From positions 1,488,001 through 1,552,000 of the forward strand of contig CP099427.1 of NCBI GenBank assembly GCA_024114885.1: a DNA stretch of 64,000 nucleotides, read 5' to 3'. Origin of the DNA: Septoria linicola. Taxonomy: Eukaryota; Ascomycota; Dothideomycetes; Mycosphaerellales; Mycosphaerellaceae. The notes beneath the pieces are model-generated. The model was given only the letters and a program-made list of their open reading frames with translations, made no database searches and was not told the origin of the DNA. This document shows, piece by piece, positions 54,423-64,000 of this stretch. Position numbers and translations under genes: made by a program. Numbering within the stretch: position 1 is the first letter of the stretch; the number at the start of each line of letters is the position of its first letter.

Positions 54423-55790
54423 ATGACTGCCTGCATAACTTCATTACCCGAAGAGCTCGTCGAGACTGTCTGCCATCATGTGGAACTACAGGATATCGGC
54501 CTGTTACGCCTTACGAGCAGAGAACTGTTTCACAAAGCCTCGAATGGCATTTTCGGACGATATCTCAATGCTCAGAGACCTGTGCTGCTACGCGAAAGAC
54601 CCTTGCAGGCGCTGGCACAAATGTCTGCACAGAGCAGGTCTCCTGAATGGATAAAACAAAATTTGCGCCTTGCTGGTGTCGCAAGTATTGACGATAACAT
54701 GCTTGAGCCGGATCAGTCTGGCATGATGGTTGCTCGGCTGAGTAATCTACTGGCAAACATATTTCGCAATATTGCAACACGCGATCCCAAAGCAGTCGTC
54801 AAAAGACTTCGACTCGTTATGTACCTCCAAGTGGACGATGAACTTCGATTGTATAGAAGGCTTGGAGCTTCTAAGGATCACCACAGAAATCCTCCTTACC
54901 GCATGTTTTGGAAAGATGCCTCACGGGAGCAAGTTTATCAAGCTCGCAAGATCATGATAAACACTGTTGTTCTGGCTCTGGACAGAAGCAAGCTTCCAAT
55001 TGAGCAACTGCAATTCTTGCCCAAGGGGTCGGGTGGGTACGGCGTCAATTGCAGCATGATTCCCGCAACGCTGCCGAAGACGTCACCGAATTCGCTGGCG
55101 TCGGTCAAGAATTTGGAGATCTACCTGACTCGGGATGACGACGAGCCACCTCCTATTGGGTCAGAGACACAGGCTCGAATAGCGCGAGCGAGGGAGAAGG
55201 CCATAGTGCAGAATCGAGTTGACACTGTTACCGGGCTCCTGAGGCAATGCGACGCTCAGGAAAAGCTTACGATGAGCTATACTAGTGTAAGCCACGAACG
55301 CTTCAACATGAGGCAGCCGAAGTGTGAGGTCGAGCTTCTACCATCTCTGGCTGCTGCAGTCCACTGGAACAAACTTGTCGATCTCGACCTGCGAGAGATC
55401 CAAACATCGCAGGTCAGCTTACAGAAGTTCTACGATCCCCTCGTTTCTCTACGGCGATTGAGTATGGATGGCGTTATCCTCATATCTGGCAAGTTCCAGC
55501 CCATTTTCGACACGATATGCGCCGAGAGTAGTCAGCTAGAGCACCTCTTTTTGGACTTGCTAGCCGAAGAAAGGCAGACATTACAGTATGAGGGAGCCAA
55601 GTTGACATGGCATAGACTCTCAGTTGCGGAGAGATTGGATGAGCTGACTGTTTTGGATTATGCTGTTACCTTGAGACGGGCAAAGGATCAGGAAAGCGGG
55701 ATGGCATACATGTGGAGTGACAGGAATGTGATCAAGGGTCGCATCAAAGGCTGGCGGGCTGTAGAGCATGAGGAAAGAAGCCTGTCATGA
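54423..55790 (+). CDS. F-box protein
   Basis: A single exon of 455 aa. The N-terminus ITSLPEELVETVCHHVELQD followed by IGLLRLTSRELFHKASNGIF is an F-box, which binds Skp1 in SCF ubiquitin ligases. The rest is helical with leucine-rich stretches (LKNLEIYLTRDDDE; LVDLDLREIQTSQVSLQKFY; LVSLRRLSMDGVILISGKF) suggesting an irregular LRR-like substrate domain. The end is polar. Such F-box proteins are numerous and variable in these fungi; the target is unknown. No intron is needed, and the first ATG of the frame was chosen. Confidence 0.82.
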   Translation: MTACITSLPEELVETVCHHVELQDIGLLRLTSRELFHKASNGIFGRYLNAQRPVLLRERPLQALAQMSAQSRSPEWIKQNLRLAGVASIDDNMLEPDQSGMMVARLSNLLANIFRNIATRDPKAVVKRLRLVMYLQVDDELRLYRRLGASKDHHRNPPYRMFWKDASREQVYQARKIMINTVVLALDRSKLPIEQLQFLPKGSGGYGVNCSMIPATLPKTSPNSLASVKNLEIYLTRDDDEPPPIGSETQARIARAREKAIVQNRVDTVTGLLRQCDAQEKLTMSYTSVSHERFNMRQPKCEVELLPSLAAAVHWNKLVDLDLREIQTSQVSLQKFYDPLVSLRRLSMDGVILISGKFQPIFDTICAESSQLEHLFLDLLAEERQTLQYEGAKLTWHRLSVAERLDELTVLDYAVTLRRAKDQESGMAYMWSDRNVIKGRIKGWRAVEHEERSLS

Positions 55791-56288
55791 AGCAGATGTT
55801 GCTTGCTGTTGCCCGCTCCTAGCCTAGCAATGAACGAATATGCCATCAGAAAGATTCTTATGGCTTAGCATTGGCGTGATCTTAGATGGCTTCCGCTCGG
55901 GAAAGCTCGCTACACGATATTGATAGCATCCTCTGAGCACCACAATCGGTTGGTAAATGTTGTAGACGTAATGTGTAAGTACTGGAAGTGAAGAGGCATC
56001 GCGAGCTAGGATGTCATCGGAGTGCACGTGGCGCTCGGTTCAACCCGCGCCGTTCCTGCTGTTCAGGAAGCTGGCCTCTCAAACTCTCAATAAGGTAGCC
56101 ATTCAAACATTACTCCTTTCGACCTCCACACAAACCACCAATACTAATAACGCCGTCACGACCACCATTCGCTCCTTCGATTCTGGTAATCCGTTAAAAG
56201 CGCGAGTTTCACTTTTGGCGTGCCCGACGTCGCATAAACAGGAAGCGCTGCGGCGGCGCAACACAATCAGCTTCAAACGAACGACAAC
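55791..56288. other. Intergenic region, promoter and leader of the clathrin gene
   Basis: No supported gene. The last 200 bases are C/A-rich (CACACAAACCACCAATACTAATAACG), typical of a fungal promoter and leader. Confidence 0.5.
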
Positions 56289-59200
56289 ATGGCGCCGTTG
56301 CCCATCAAGTTCACGGAGCTGCTCCAGCTGACGACTGTCGGCATCGAGGTATGCTGCAGTTGCATTATCCACGCGATAGACGTCTCAATGCTAATGACCA
56401 CAAACAGCCGGCATCGATAGGCTTCAACTCATGTACGCTCGAATCAGATCACTACGTGTGCGTGCGGCAAAAGGTCAACGAAGCTGCTCAGCCTGAGGTC
56501 ATCATCATCAACCTCAAGAATGGCAACTCTGTGATGAAGCGGCCGATCAAGGCCGACAGCGCCATCATGCACTGGAGCAAGGAGATCATTGCGCTGAAGG
56601 CTGGAGGAAAGACACTACAGATCTTTGACTTGGGCCAGAAGAGCAAGATCAAGAGCGCGACGATGACGGAGGATGTGGTCTTCTGGAAGTGGTTCAGTGA
56701 TACCACGCTGGGATTAGTTACGGACACCAGCGTTTTCCACTGGAACATCTTCGATCCAGCTGCGGTCAGCCCGACCAAGATGTTCGACCGCAATCAGAAT
56801 CTTTCCGGCTGCCAGATCATCAACTACCGTGTCAGCGATGACGAGAAGTGGATGGTCGTGGTGGGCATCTCGCAACAGCAGGGACGCGTGGTGGGCGCAA
56901 TGCAATTGTACTCGAAGGACAGAGGCATCAGTCAATCCATTGAAGGACACGCTGCAGCTTTCGGAACTCTGCGCTTGGAGGATGCGCCAGCAGATACCAA
57001 GCTGTTCACTTTCGCCAACCGCTCCGCAACTGGCGCGAAGCTGCACATCGTGGAAGTCGACCACCAGGCCACGAACCCGACCTTCACGAAGCGTGCCGTC
57101 GACATCTACTTCCCCGCGGAGGCCACCAACGACTTCCCGGTGGCCATGCAAGTCTCGTCGAAGTACAAGGTCATCTACTTAGTGACCAAGTATGGCTTTA
57201 TCCACCTTTTCGATCTCGAGACCGGCACCACGATCTTCATGAACCGCATCTCGAGCGACACGATCTTCACGACCGCTGGCGACGAGGAGGGAGCTGGTAT
57301 TGTGGGTGTGAACAGGAAGGGTCAAGTTCTCTCTGTGAGCGTGGACGAGTCCACCATAATTAACTACCTTCTGCAGAACCCAGAGAACGCGGAGCTTGCA
57401 TACAAGTTGGCGTCAAGAGCTGGACTTCCCGGCGCCGATCAGCTATACCAACAGCGTTTTGATCAACTGCTCAACATGGGCGACTACCAGAACGCCGCAA
57501 AGACTGCCGCGAACTCGCCGCAAGGATTCCTACGAACACCTCAGACGATCGAGCGTTTCAAGAACGTGCCACAGCAACAGGGACAACTCTCGGTTATCCT
57601 GCAGTACTTTGGTATGCTTTTGGACAAGGGCAAGCTGAACCAGCACGAAACGCTCGAATTGGCGCGCCCTGTCCTGCAGCAGAGCCGCAAGCACCTGCTC
57701 GAGAAGTGGATGAAGGAGGGCAAGCTGGGCTGCTCGGAGCAGCTTGGTGATTTGGTTCGTCTCCACGATGTAGCGCTTGCGCAGCAGATCTACCAAGAAG
57801 CCGGCGCGTCACAGAAGGTCATTGCCGCCATGGCAGAATCTGGCAACTTCGAACAGATCTTGCCTTACTCCCGCGAAGCTGGGTACACTCCAGACTTCAA
57901 TGCTCTTATCCAGCACGTTGCACGGTACGTCATGGTCTCGCCCTCATCTAACATCCACAGTATGCTAAATGCAAATCAGTGTCAACCCAGACAAGGCTGC
58001 CGAGTTCGCCACGAGCATCGCACGCGAGGATGCATCTCTACTGGACGTTGACCGTGTCCTCGACATCTTCCAGTCTCAAGGCATGGTTCAGCAGGCCACG
58101 GCTTTCCTCCTTGATGCACTGTCAGCCAACCAGCCTGAGCAAGGCCACTTGCAAACTCGACTTCTCGAAATGAACCTGCAGAATGCTCCTCAGGTCGCCG
58201 ACGCCATCCTCGGAAACGAGATGTTCTCGTACTATGACAAGCCACGCGTCGCTCAACTGTGCGAGAATGCAGGCCTGCTCACTCGTGCTCTCGAACACTA
58301 CGAGGACCCGGCTAGCATCAAGCGCTGCATTGTGCAAACAGACAAGCTACCTGAAGAGTTCCTGATCAACTACTTTGGTCGTCTCACCGTTGACCTTGCC
58401 ATGGAGTGCCTTGACGAGATGCTCAAGGTCAACATCCGCCAGAACCTCCAGGCCGTAAGTCTATCACATTCATTCACAGGCATACCTTACTGACCCAGTG
58501 CGTGCCCAGGTCATAAATGTGAGCAAGAAGTACAGCGACCTCTTTGGCCCAACTCGCATCATCGAGCTGCTCGAGAAGTACCGCACCGCTGAAGGTTTGT
58601 ACTTCTACCTTGGTGGCATTGTCAACTTGGCAGAGGACAAGGAAGTCACCTTCAAGTACATCGAAGCCGCGACCACCATGGGTCAGCTGCAAGAAGTGGA
58701 GCGCATCTGCCGCGAGTCGAATGCCTACGACCCTGAGAAGGTGAAGAACTTCCTCAAGGAGGCACAACTTCAGGAACAACTTCCACTGATCATCGTCTGC
58801 GATCGCTTCAACATGGTGCACGATTTGGTCCTCCACCTCTACAAGAACCAGCAGTTCAAGTCTATCGAAGTCTACGTGCAGCGAGTCAATCCTGCGCGTG
58901 CTCCCGGTGTCATCGGTGGCCTGCTGGACGTGGATTGTGATGAGAACATCATCAAGGGCTTGCTCGATAGTGTGCCACCAGAGTCCATCCCGATCGATGA
59001 GCTCGTGGAGCAAGTCGAGACTCGCAATCGTCTGAAGCTCCTCTTGCCGTTCCTCGAGAAGACTCTTGCTGCCGGCAATCAGCAACAGGCCGTCTACAAT
59101 GCTCTGGCCAAGATCTACATTGACTCGAATAACAACCCGGAGAAATTCCTCAAGGAGAACGATCAGTACGATACTCTGTCCGTCGGAAAGTACTGCGAGA

Positions 59201-61652
59201 AGCGAGACCCGAACCTCGCATTCATTGCGTACTCTAAGGGCCAGAACGACTTGGAGCTGATCTCCATCTGCAACGAGAACTCCATGTTCAGAGCTGAGTC
59301 GCGCTACTTGCTCGAGCGTGCCGACTCCGAGATCTGGTCGTACGTGCTTTCTGACAACAACATTCACCGCCGGTCGCTCGTAGATCAAGTCATTTCGGTG
59401 GCTGTGCCTGAGGTAAGTGCTTCCTTTGCATCGATACGAATCCTTGCCATTGTGAGCAAGTGCTAACATTGGATACAGTCCACCGACCCAGAGCGAGTCA
59501 GCATCGCCGTCAAGGCTTTCATCGATGCAGACATGCCAGTCGAGCTTATTGAGCTTCTCGAGAAGATCATTCTGGAGCCAACGACTTTCTCTGACAATGC
59601 TAACCTTCAGAACTTACTCATGCTCACTGCGGCCAAGTCTGACCGGGGCCGTGTCGCCAATTACATCCAGCAGCTTGACGCGTACAGCCCAGACGACATC
59701 GCTCAGCAATGTATCGAGGTCGGAATGTACGAGGAGGCATTCCTGATTCACAAGAAGGCCAACAATCACGGCGAGGCCGCAAACGTTCTGGTGGACCACG
59801 TTGTCAGCATCGATCGTGCCCAGGAGTACGCCGACCAGGTCGACCTTCCTGAAGTCTGGAGCAAGGTTGCCAAGGCTCAGCTGGACGGCCTCCGTGTGTC
59901 AGACGCCGTGGAATCGTACATCCGAGCTTCTGACCCCTCGAACTACTTGGAGGTCATCGAAACTGCGACGCACGCTGGCAAGGACGAAGAGCTCGTCAAG
60001 TACCTGCGCATGGCGCGCAAGACTCTCCGAGAGCCACCGATCGACACTGCCCTTGCCTTCTCCTTTGCACGACTCAACGACCTACCTGCACTCGAGGAGT
60101 TCCTCCGCTCATCGAATGTCGCCAACATCGAAGAGTCTGGTGACAAGGCCTATGCCGAAGGCTATCACGAGGCTGCCAAGATCTTCTTCACGTCCATCTC
60201 GAACTGGGCCAAGCTTGCGACAACACTCGTGCATCTTGAGGACTACCAAGCAGCAGTTGAGTGCGCACGCAAGGCCAACAGCGTCAAGGTATGGAAGCAG
60301 GTCAACGAGGCTTGCGTGGCCAAGAAGGAGTTCCGCCTGGCACAAATCTGTGGTCTCAACCTCATCGTCCATGCAGAGGAGCTCACAGACCTTGTGCGTC
60401 AATACGAGCGCAATGGCTACTTCGATGAGCTCATTGCTCTGCTCGAGGCTGGTCTCGGACTTGAACGCGGTAAGTTATCCGGCACAATGTGCTTCCGAAT
60501 TCTTGAGGGCTGTCCAAGCTTTCGAGCTCGAGGACGGTCATTCGATTTCTGTTTGCAACTTCGGGAACAAATTCTTGACATTGTACTGACATTCCTTCAG
60601 CTCATATGGCGCTCTTCACCTCGTTGGGCGAAGCGCTCAGCAAGTATCATCCCGAGCGCGTTATGGAGCATTTGCGCATCTTCTGGGGTCGTATCAATAT
60701 CCCAAAGATGATTCGTGCTGTAGAAGAGGCGCATCTCTGGCCGGAATTGGTCTTCCTGTACACTCACTACGACGAGTTCGACAATGCTGCTCTGGCCATG
60801 ATGGAGCGAGCAGCCGATGCGTGGGAGCACCAGTCTTTCAAGGAGACCATTGTCAAGGTCTCCAACCTGGAGATCTACTACCGCGGACTCAACTTCTACC
60901 TTCAGGAGCAGCCATCGCTCATCACAGATCTCCTACAAGCCTTGACGCCGCGAATCGATGTCAACAGAGTAGTGCGCATGTTCGAGAAGTCCGACAACAT
61001 CCCTCTGATCAAGCCTTTCTTGCTCAACGTGCAGTCGCAGAACAAGCGCGCTGTCAATGATGCTATCAACGATTTGCTCATTGAGGAAGAGGACTACAAG
61101 CAGCTGCGCGACAGTGTTGAGAACTTCGACAACTACGAGGCAGTCGCCCTTGCGCAACGATTGGAGAAGCACGATCTCGTGTTCTTCCGACAGATTGCTG
61201 CTAGCATATACCGCAAGAACAAGCGATGGGACAAGTCGATCTCGCTCTCCAAGCAGGACAAGCTGTACAAGGACGCTATCGAGACCGCCGCCATCTCTAC
61301 CAAGACCGAAGTCGTGGAGGAGCTACTGCGGTACTTTGTCGACATTGGCAGTAAGGAGTGCTATGTTGGCATGCTCTACTCATGCTACGATCTTATCCCT
61401 CTGCACACTGTGATGGAGCTCTCATGGCGAAACGGTCTCACCGACTTCACGATGCCATTCATGATCAACTACTTGTCGCAACAATCTGCGACGATAGCAG
61501 AGCTGAAGCGCGATAACGACGAGCGAAAGGAGCGAGAGAGGGCCAACGCACCGCAAGAAGAGACTGGGCCGATCCTTGGCGGATCGAGGCTCATGCTCAC
61601 CCAAGGACCGATTGCGAATGGACAGCCTAATGGAGGCTACAGAGGCTTCTAG
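56289..61652 (+). CDS. CHC1: Clathrin heavy chain
   Basis: Six exons (56289-56348, 56408-57924, 57980-58454, 58510-59412, 59479-60469, 60601-61652) give 1665 aa, close to the 1650-1680 of the family. The N-terminal seven-blade propeller begins MAPLPIKFTELLQLTTVGIE and PASIGFNSCTLESDHYVCVR; a linker follows, then clathrin heavy-chain repeats through the leg (KYSDLFGPTRIIELLEKYRT; DDIAQQCIEVGMYEEAFLIH; YHPERVMEHLRIFWGRINIP). The C-terminus has the trimerisation region (TVMELSWRNGLTDFTMPFMI) and a Gly/Asn-rich tail. It forms triskelia for coated vesicles at the plasma membrane, Golgi and endosomes. All five introns interrupt the frame and splice cleanly. Confidence 0.98.
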
Positions 61653-62109
61653 ATTGCGTCCTTGGATCTCAATTGAATTAGAAAAGCTCAGGCGGTAGTG
61701 TATAGACCAAGCTCACGAAGAGTTCGCTGAGGTGGTCAAAAGGACATCTGCCGGCTGGGACAAAGAAGGTCTCTGCAGACATAGAGGCAAACTGTTACTT
61801 GGCAGCTGTATATTAGACCGTGCGATGTTGCTTAGGTCTGCATGCTACATGTGTTATACTGCTTGTTGTTCCCGTTCATCCTACGTTACATGCCTGCTTC
61901 AATGTCGTCCTTCACGCTATGATGCATTCCGGACGGCACGATTTACCAATTCTTATCAGCTCAGGCATTATTCTTCTGATGTTGAAGGCGTCTACTTGAT
62001 AGATACTATTAATAGACTCACATGCCTCATAGGACATCCGCGGCGCTTTTAGGCATCATCAAAAGCGGAAACTAAAGTCAGACTTCGGCGAAGGCTCAAT
62101 ATCTTGGAT
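61653..62109. other. Convergent 3' intergenic region
   Basis: Between the stops of the clathrin gene (+) and the nitronate monooxygenase (-). AT-richer than its surroundings; no gene seen. Confidence 0.55.
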
Positions 62110-63180
62110 CTACAAGGTTGCCGCCACGGCGATCTGCTTCAAAGTGCGCTTCGCATCTTCCCTCACTTCTTCTGTAATCCTTGCGGCTGACTTGACTCCC
62201 TTTGCCAGACCTACACCAGCACCAGCATATGTTGCAAGTCTTGCATTGGTACCCCAGCCCTCGTCTCCTTTCTTGAGTGCCTCATCATAAAGTTTCTGGT
62301 TGTCTTCGAGGCTGATGCCCTTTTGAGAATCAAAGTAAGTCTCGTTGAGAACGCCTCGACCACCATATCGCTCCGGCCAATCTCTGGTGCCGCGAAGTGT
62401 ATCGTACAATTTCACACGCTTTGTCCAGACACCTCCATCAGAGGCACCAAAAACTGCTTCTCGATAGCCTTTGGCAATGTTGGCTTCAGGTGCCGCAAGA
62501 TACCGAGTGCCTAGTGTGACTCCGGAGGCTCCGAGCGCGATGGCCGCTGCCGTACCCCTACCGTCCATGATGCCTCCGGCTGCGATTAGCACTGGCTTCT
62601 TGATGCCTCTCGTTTGCGCCAAGTCTGAGACTGCGTCGTCCACCTCTGGCACAAGCGGCATCAGACCAGATGCCTGCTCCAGTCCGTGACCACCAGCATC
62701 CTGACCTTGCACAACAAGTACATCGGGCTGACATGTCTTCGTGACCTCGATCGCTTCCGCAACTTGGCCGATCTGGATCCAGATCTTAGTTTTGCCGTCT
62801 GTCGCTCGTCTAATCTCGCGTGTCCATTGCTCGAACTCGCTCAACTCTCGAGGAGCGAATAACCATACTGCGGCTGGTTTGTACTTGGTAAGCATCGGTA
62901 GGACTTCGTTCAGTAGCTTCTCGCCAGCCCACAATAGAAAGCCGATGCCCACGGGCATCATATCCTCGACTTCTTTTAGTACTTGTGCTCCAGCGATTTG
63001 TTGCTTTGCCTCTTCAAGAATCTGTTCCAGAGTCGATGCATCACTTCCTGCTCCAACAAATCCTAAGCCTCCTGCCCTTGACACTTCTGTGGCTAAACTG
63101 GCGAGGGCGATCAATCTCATCGGCGCCACGCATATCAGCGGCGCCTTGGTCCATGGGTAGTCCTTCTTGAGCTGGTCCAT
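62110..63180 (-). CDS. Nitronate monooxygenase (2-nitropropane dioxygenase family)
   Basis: A single exon of 356 aa. FMN-barrel features: the start APLICVAPMRLIALASLATE and the AGGLGFVGAGSD loop; VLVVQGQDAGGHGLEQASG, which carries the conserved Gly-His-Gly; IAAGGIMDGRGTAAAIALGA and SGVTLGTRYLA for the phosphate group of FMN. The C-terminus YAGAGVGLAKGVKSAARITE is a family ending. These flavoenzymes oxidise alkyl nitronates (for example propionate 3-nitronate) and so protect metabolism; some are used in secondary pathways, but no cluster is visible here. The head of the gene faces RPB11. Confidence 0.93.
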   Translation of the reverse strand: MDQLKKDYPWTKAPLICVAPMRLIALASLATEVSRAGGLGFVGAGSDASTLEQILEEAKQQIAGAQVLKEVEDMMPVGIGFLLWAGEKLLNEVLPMLTKYKPAAVWLFAPRELSEFEQWTREIRRATDGKTKIWIQIGQVAEAIEVTKTCQPDVLVVQGQDAGGHGLEQASGLMPLVPEVDDAVSDLAQTRGIKKPVLIAAGGIMDGRGTAAAIALGASGVTLGTRYLAAPEANIAKGYREAVFGASDGGVWTKRVKLYDTLRGTRDWPERYGGRGVLNETYFDSQKGISLEDNQKLYDEALKKGDEGWGTNARLATYAGAGVGLAKGVKSAARITEEVREDAKRTLKQIAVAATL

Positions 63181-63520
63181 CCTTGGAGTGACTTACGGTT
63201 TGGCCCTTCTTCGCCTACACAGTTCTACAATTACTCTTATATCGAAAGGCGTGACAGCGACATCGGCCGATCACAAGCTTAAGCTGTTCCTCTGCTGCTG
63301 ACGTCGAAAGTCAGCTTCTCCGCGAACACTGACCAGGCGTTCACAAGATGCGCCTCGGTTTCGGATCTGCACAAAGTCAAAGCTAGCGATCTTCACGAAG
63401 GGCTTCACCTGCACGCATCTGCACGACTTCACCACTTTCACCTTTACAAACGCGATTGTCCTCGCAACCGTCGCTCGCTTGCATTAGTCGACCTTTTGAG
63501 GCTTATTTGAAGTCGCGAAG
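63181..63520. promoter_or_regulatory. Divergent promoter region of the nitronate monooxygenase and RPB11 genes
   Basis: 340 bases between two divergent start codons. No specific factor site could be assigned. Confidence 0.4.
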
Positions 63521-64000
63521 ATGAACGCGCCAGACAGGTATGTGGCATACCACACCAGCAACAGGATTAAGAGCAAAAGACAGCCGCCATGACTGATCGA
63601 ACCACTCCCACCCTCACCGGTGGTCAACATCCGCACTTCGGCTTGGGTGCAAATCAAAACAGGCTGTCCTTTGCTCGCGATCCTCGCATTATGGGCAATG
63701 TCGAAACCACCGTGGAGGCCATCATTGACCAGCCTGACAGATTCGAGTCTTTCCTTCTCGGTGAGGGCGAGAAGAAGGTTGAGCATGAGCCAGAGACTCG
63801 TAAGTGGATCATTGCTGGTCCTTCGGCTATGATCGAAAAGCTGATGTGTCTGAAGGTGTACCAAATGCCTCCATGTTCACCTTCAACAAGGAGGACCACA
63901 CACTCGGCAACCTCCTCCGCGCAAAGCTCGCAAAGGCAGACCATGTCCTCTTCGCCGGCTACCAGGTCCCTCATCCACTTTTCGCGACTTTCAAACTTCG
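63521..64000 (+). CDS. RPB11: RNA polymerase II subunit RPB11, 5' part (cut by the right edge)
   Basis: Exons 63521-63537, 63741-63799 and 63856 onward to the edge. The spliced start is MNAPDRFESFLLGEGEKKVE, then HEPETRVPNASMFTFNKEDH, then TLGNLLRAKLAKADHVLFAG and YQVPHPLF. This is the RPB11/alpha-like domain (the HTLGNLLR and VLFAGY..PHP motifs). In Pol II it pairs with RPB3 for assembly of the enzyme. The first exon is 17 bases; both joins keep the frame. The C-terminal third of the protein lies outside the window. Confidence 0.94.

Noticed and set aside
58474..59469. Minus-strand frame of 331 codons
   Set aside because: It is the antisense shadow of clathrin heavy-chain exon 4; no family features, Leu/Val/His composition from reversed codons.
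1..64000. Secondary-metabolite gene cluster
   Set aside because: The permease, amadoriase, nitronate monooxygenase and Nudix genes are scattered among housekeeping genes and no core synthase is present.
1..64000. Transposable elements
   Set aside because: No transposase, reverse transcriptase or integrase frames and no long terminal repeats were recognised; short or very decayed elements could be missed.

Overview
The window is nuclear DNA of a filamentous ascomycete (Pezizomycotina). Genes are split by short introns of about 42-100 bases with GT..AG ends and CTRAY-like branch points, intergenic gaps run from 0.3 to 2 kb, and the families are typical of these fungi: HET-domain protein, PTH11-type rhodopsin-fold receptor, fructosyl amino acid oxidase, CorA-like protein, DAL5-type permease and secreted CAP protein. 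The class looks like Dothideomycetes, but that is an impression, not proven. All splice models here were built by eye from frame continuity and family motifs, so exon ends may be off by a few bases.

Layout. 0-12 kb: a left-edge fragment; an unknown protein carrying a tandemly duplicated exon (569-1841, -); a secreted CAP/PR-1 protein (2331-3221, -); a 2 kb gap; an EF-hand MscS-type channel (5217-7555, +) convergent with a seven-exon anion:cation symporter (7881-9794, -); and a decayed NTF2/SnoaL-like gene. 12-22.5 kb: an acidic-tailed protein of unknown role; a very long WW + PhoD-like protein; a peroxisomal fructosyl amine oxidase; a CorA-like protein; and a Nudix hydrolase. 22.5-31 kb: a 90-base tandem array that looks like a decayed 30-residue coding repeat; two divergent orphan genes, one broken by an in-frame TAG inside a CAG run; a SWIB/DEK-C chromatin protein; and a small tail-anchored protein. 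31-42.3 kb: STE24 CaaX protease; a repeat-rich zinc-ribbon-like protein split by an in-frame TAG; a HET gene with an apparent N-terminal frameshift; a secreted GH32 fructosidase whose coding 3' end overlaps the opposing receptor gene. 42-52.3 kb: mostly gene-poor, with a candidate RNase P/MRP RNA, a small Gln-rich protein, HIS1, RPS28, and two non-coding tandem repeats. 52.3-64 kb: housekeeping genes (14-3-3 with two microexons, clathrin heavy chain, nitronate monooxygenase, RPB11 running off the edge) plus an F-box protein.

The genes do not form a single pathway or a biosynthetic cluster; housekeeping genes are mixed with lineage-specific ones. The parts most worth a second look are the TAG-split reading frames (near 10906, 24011 and 35284), the decayed 90-base coding-repeat array beside one of them, the candidate RNase P-type RNA near 44.5 kb, the duplicated exon-intron unit near 1.2-1.8 kb, and the GH32/receptor antisense overlap.
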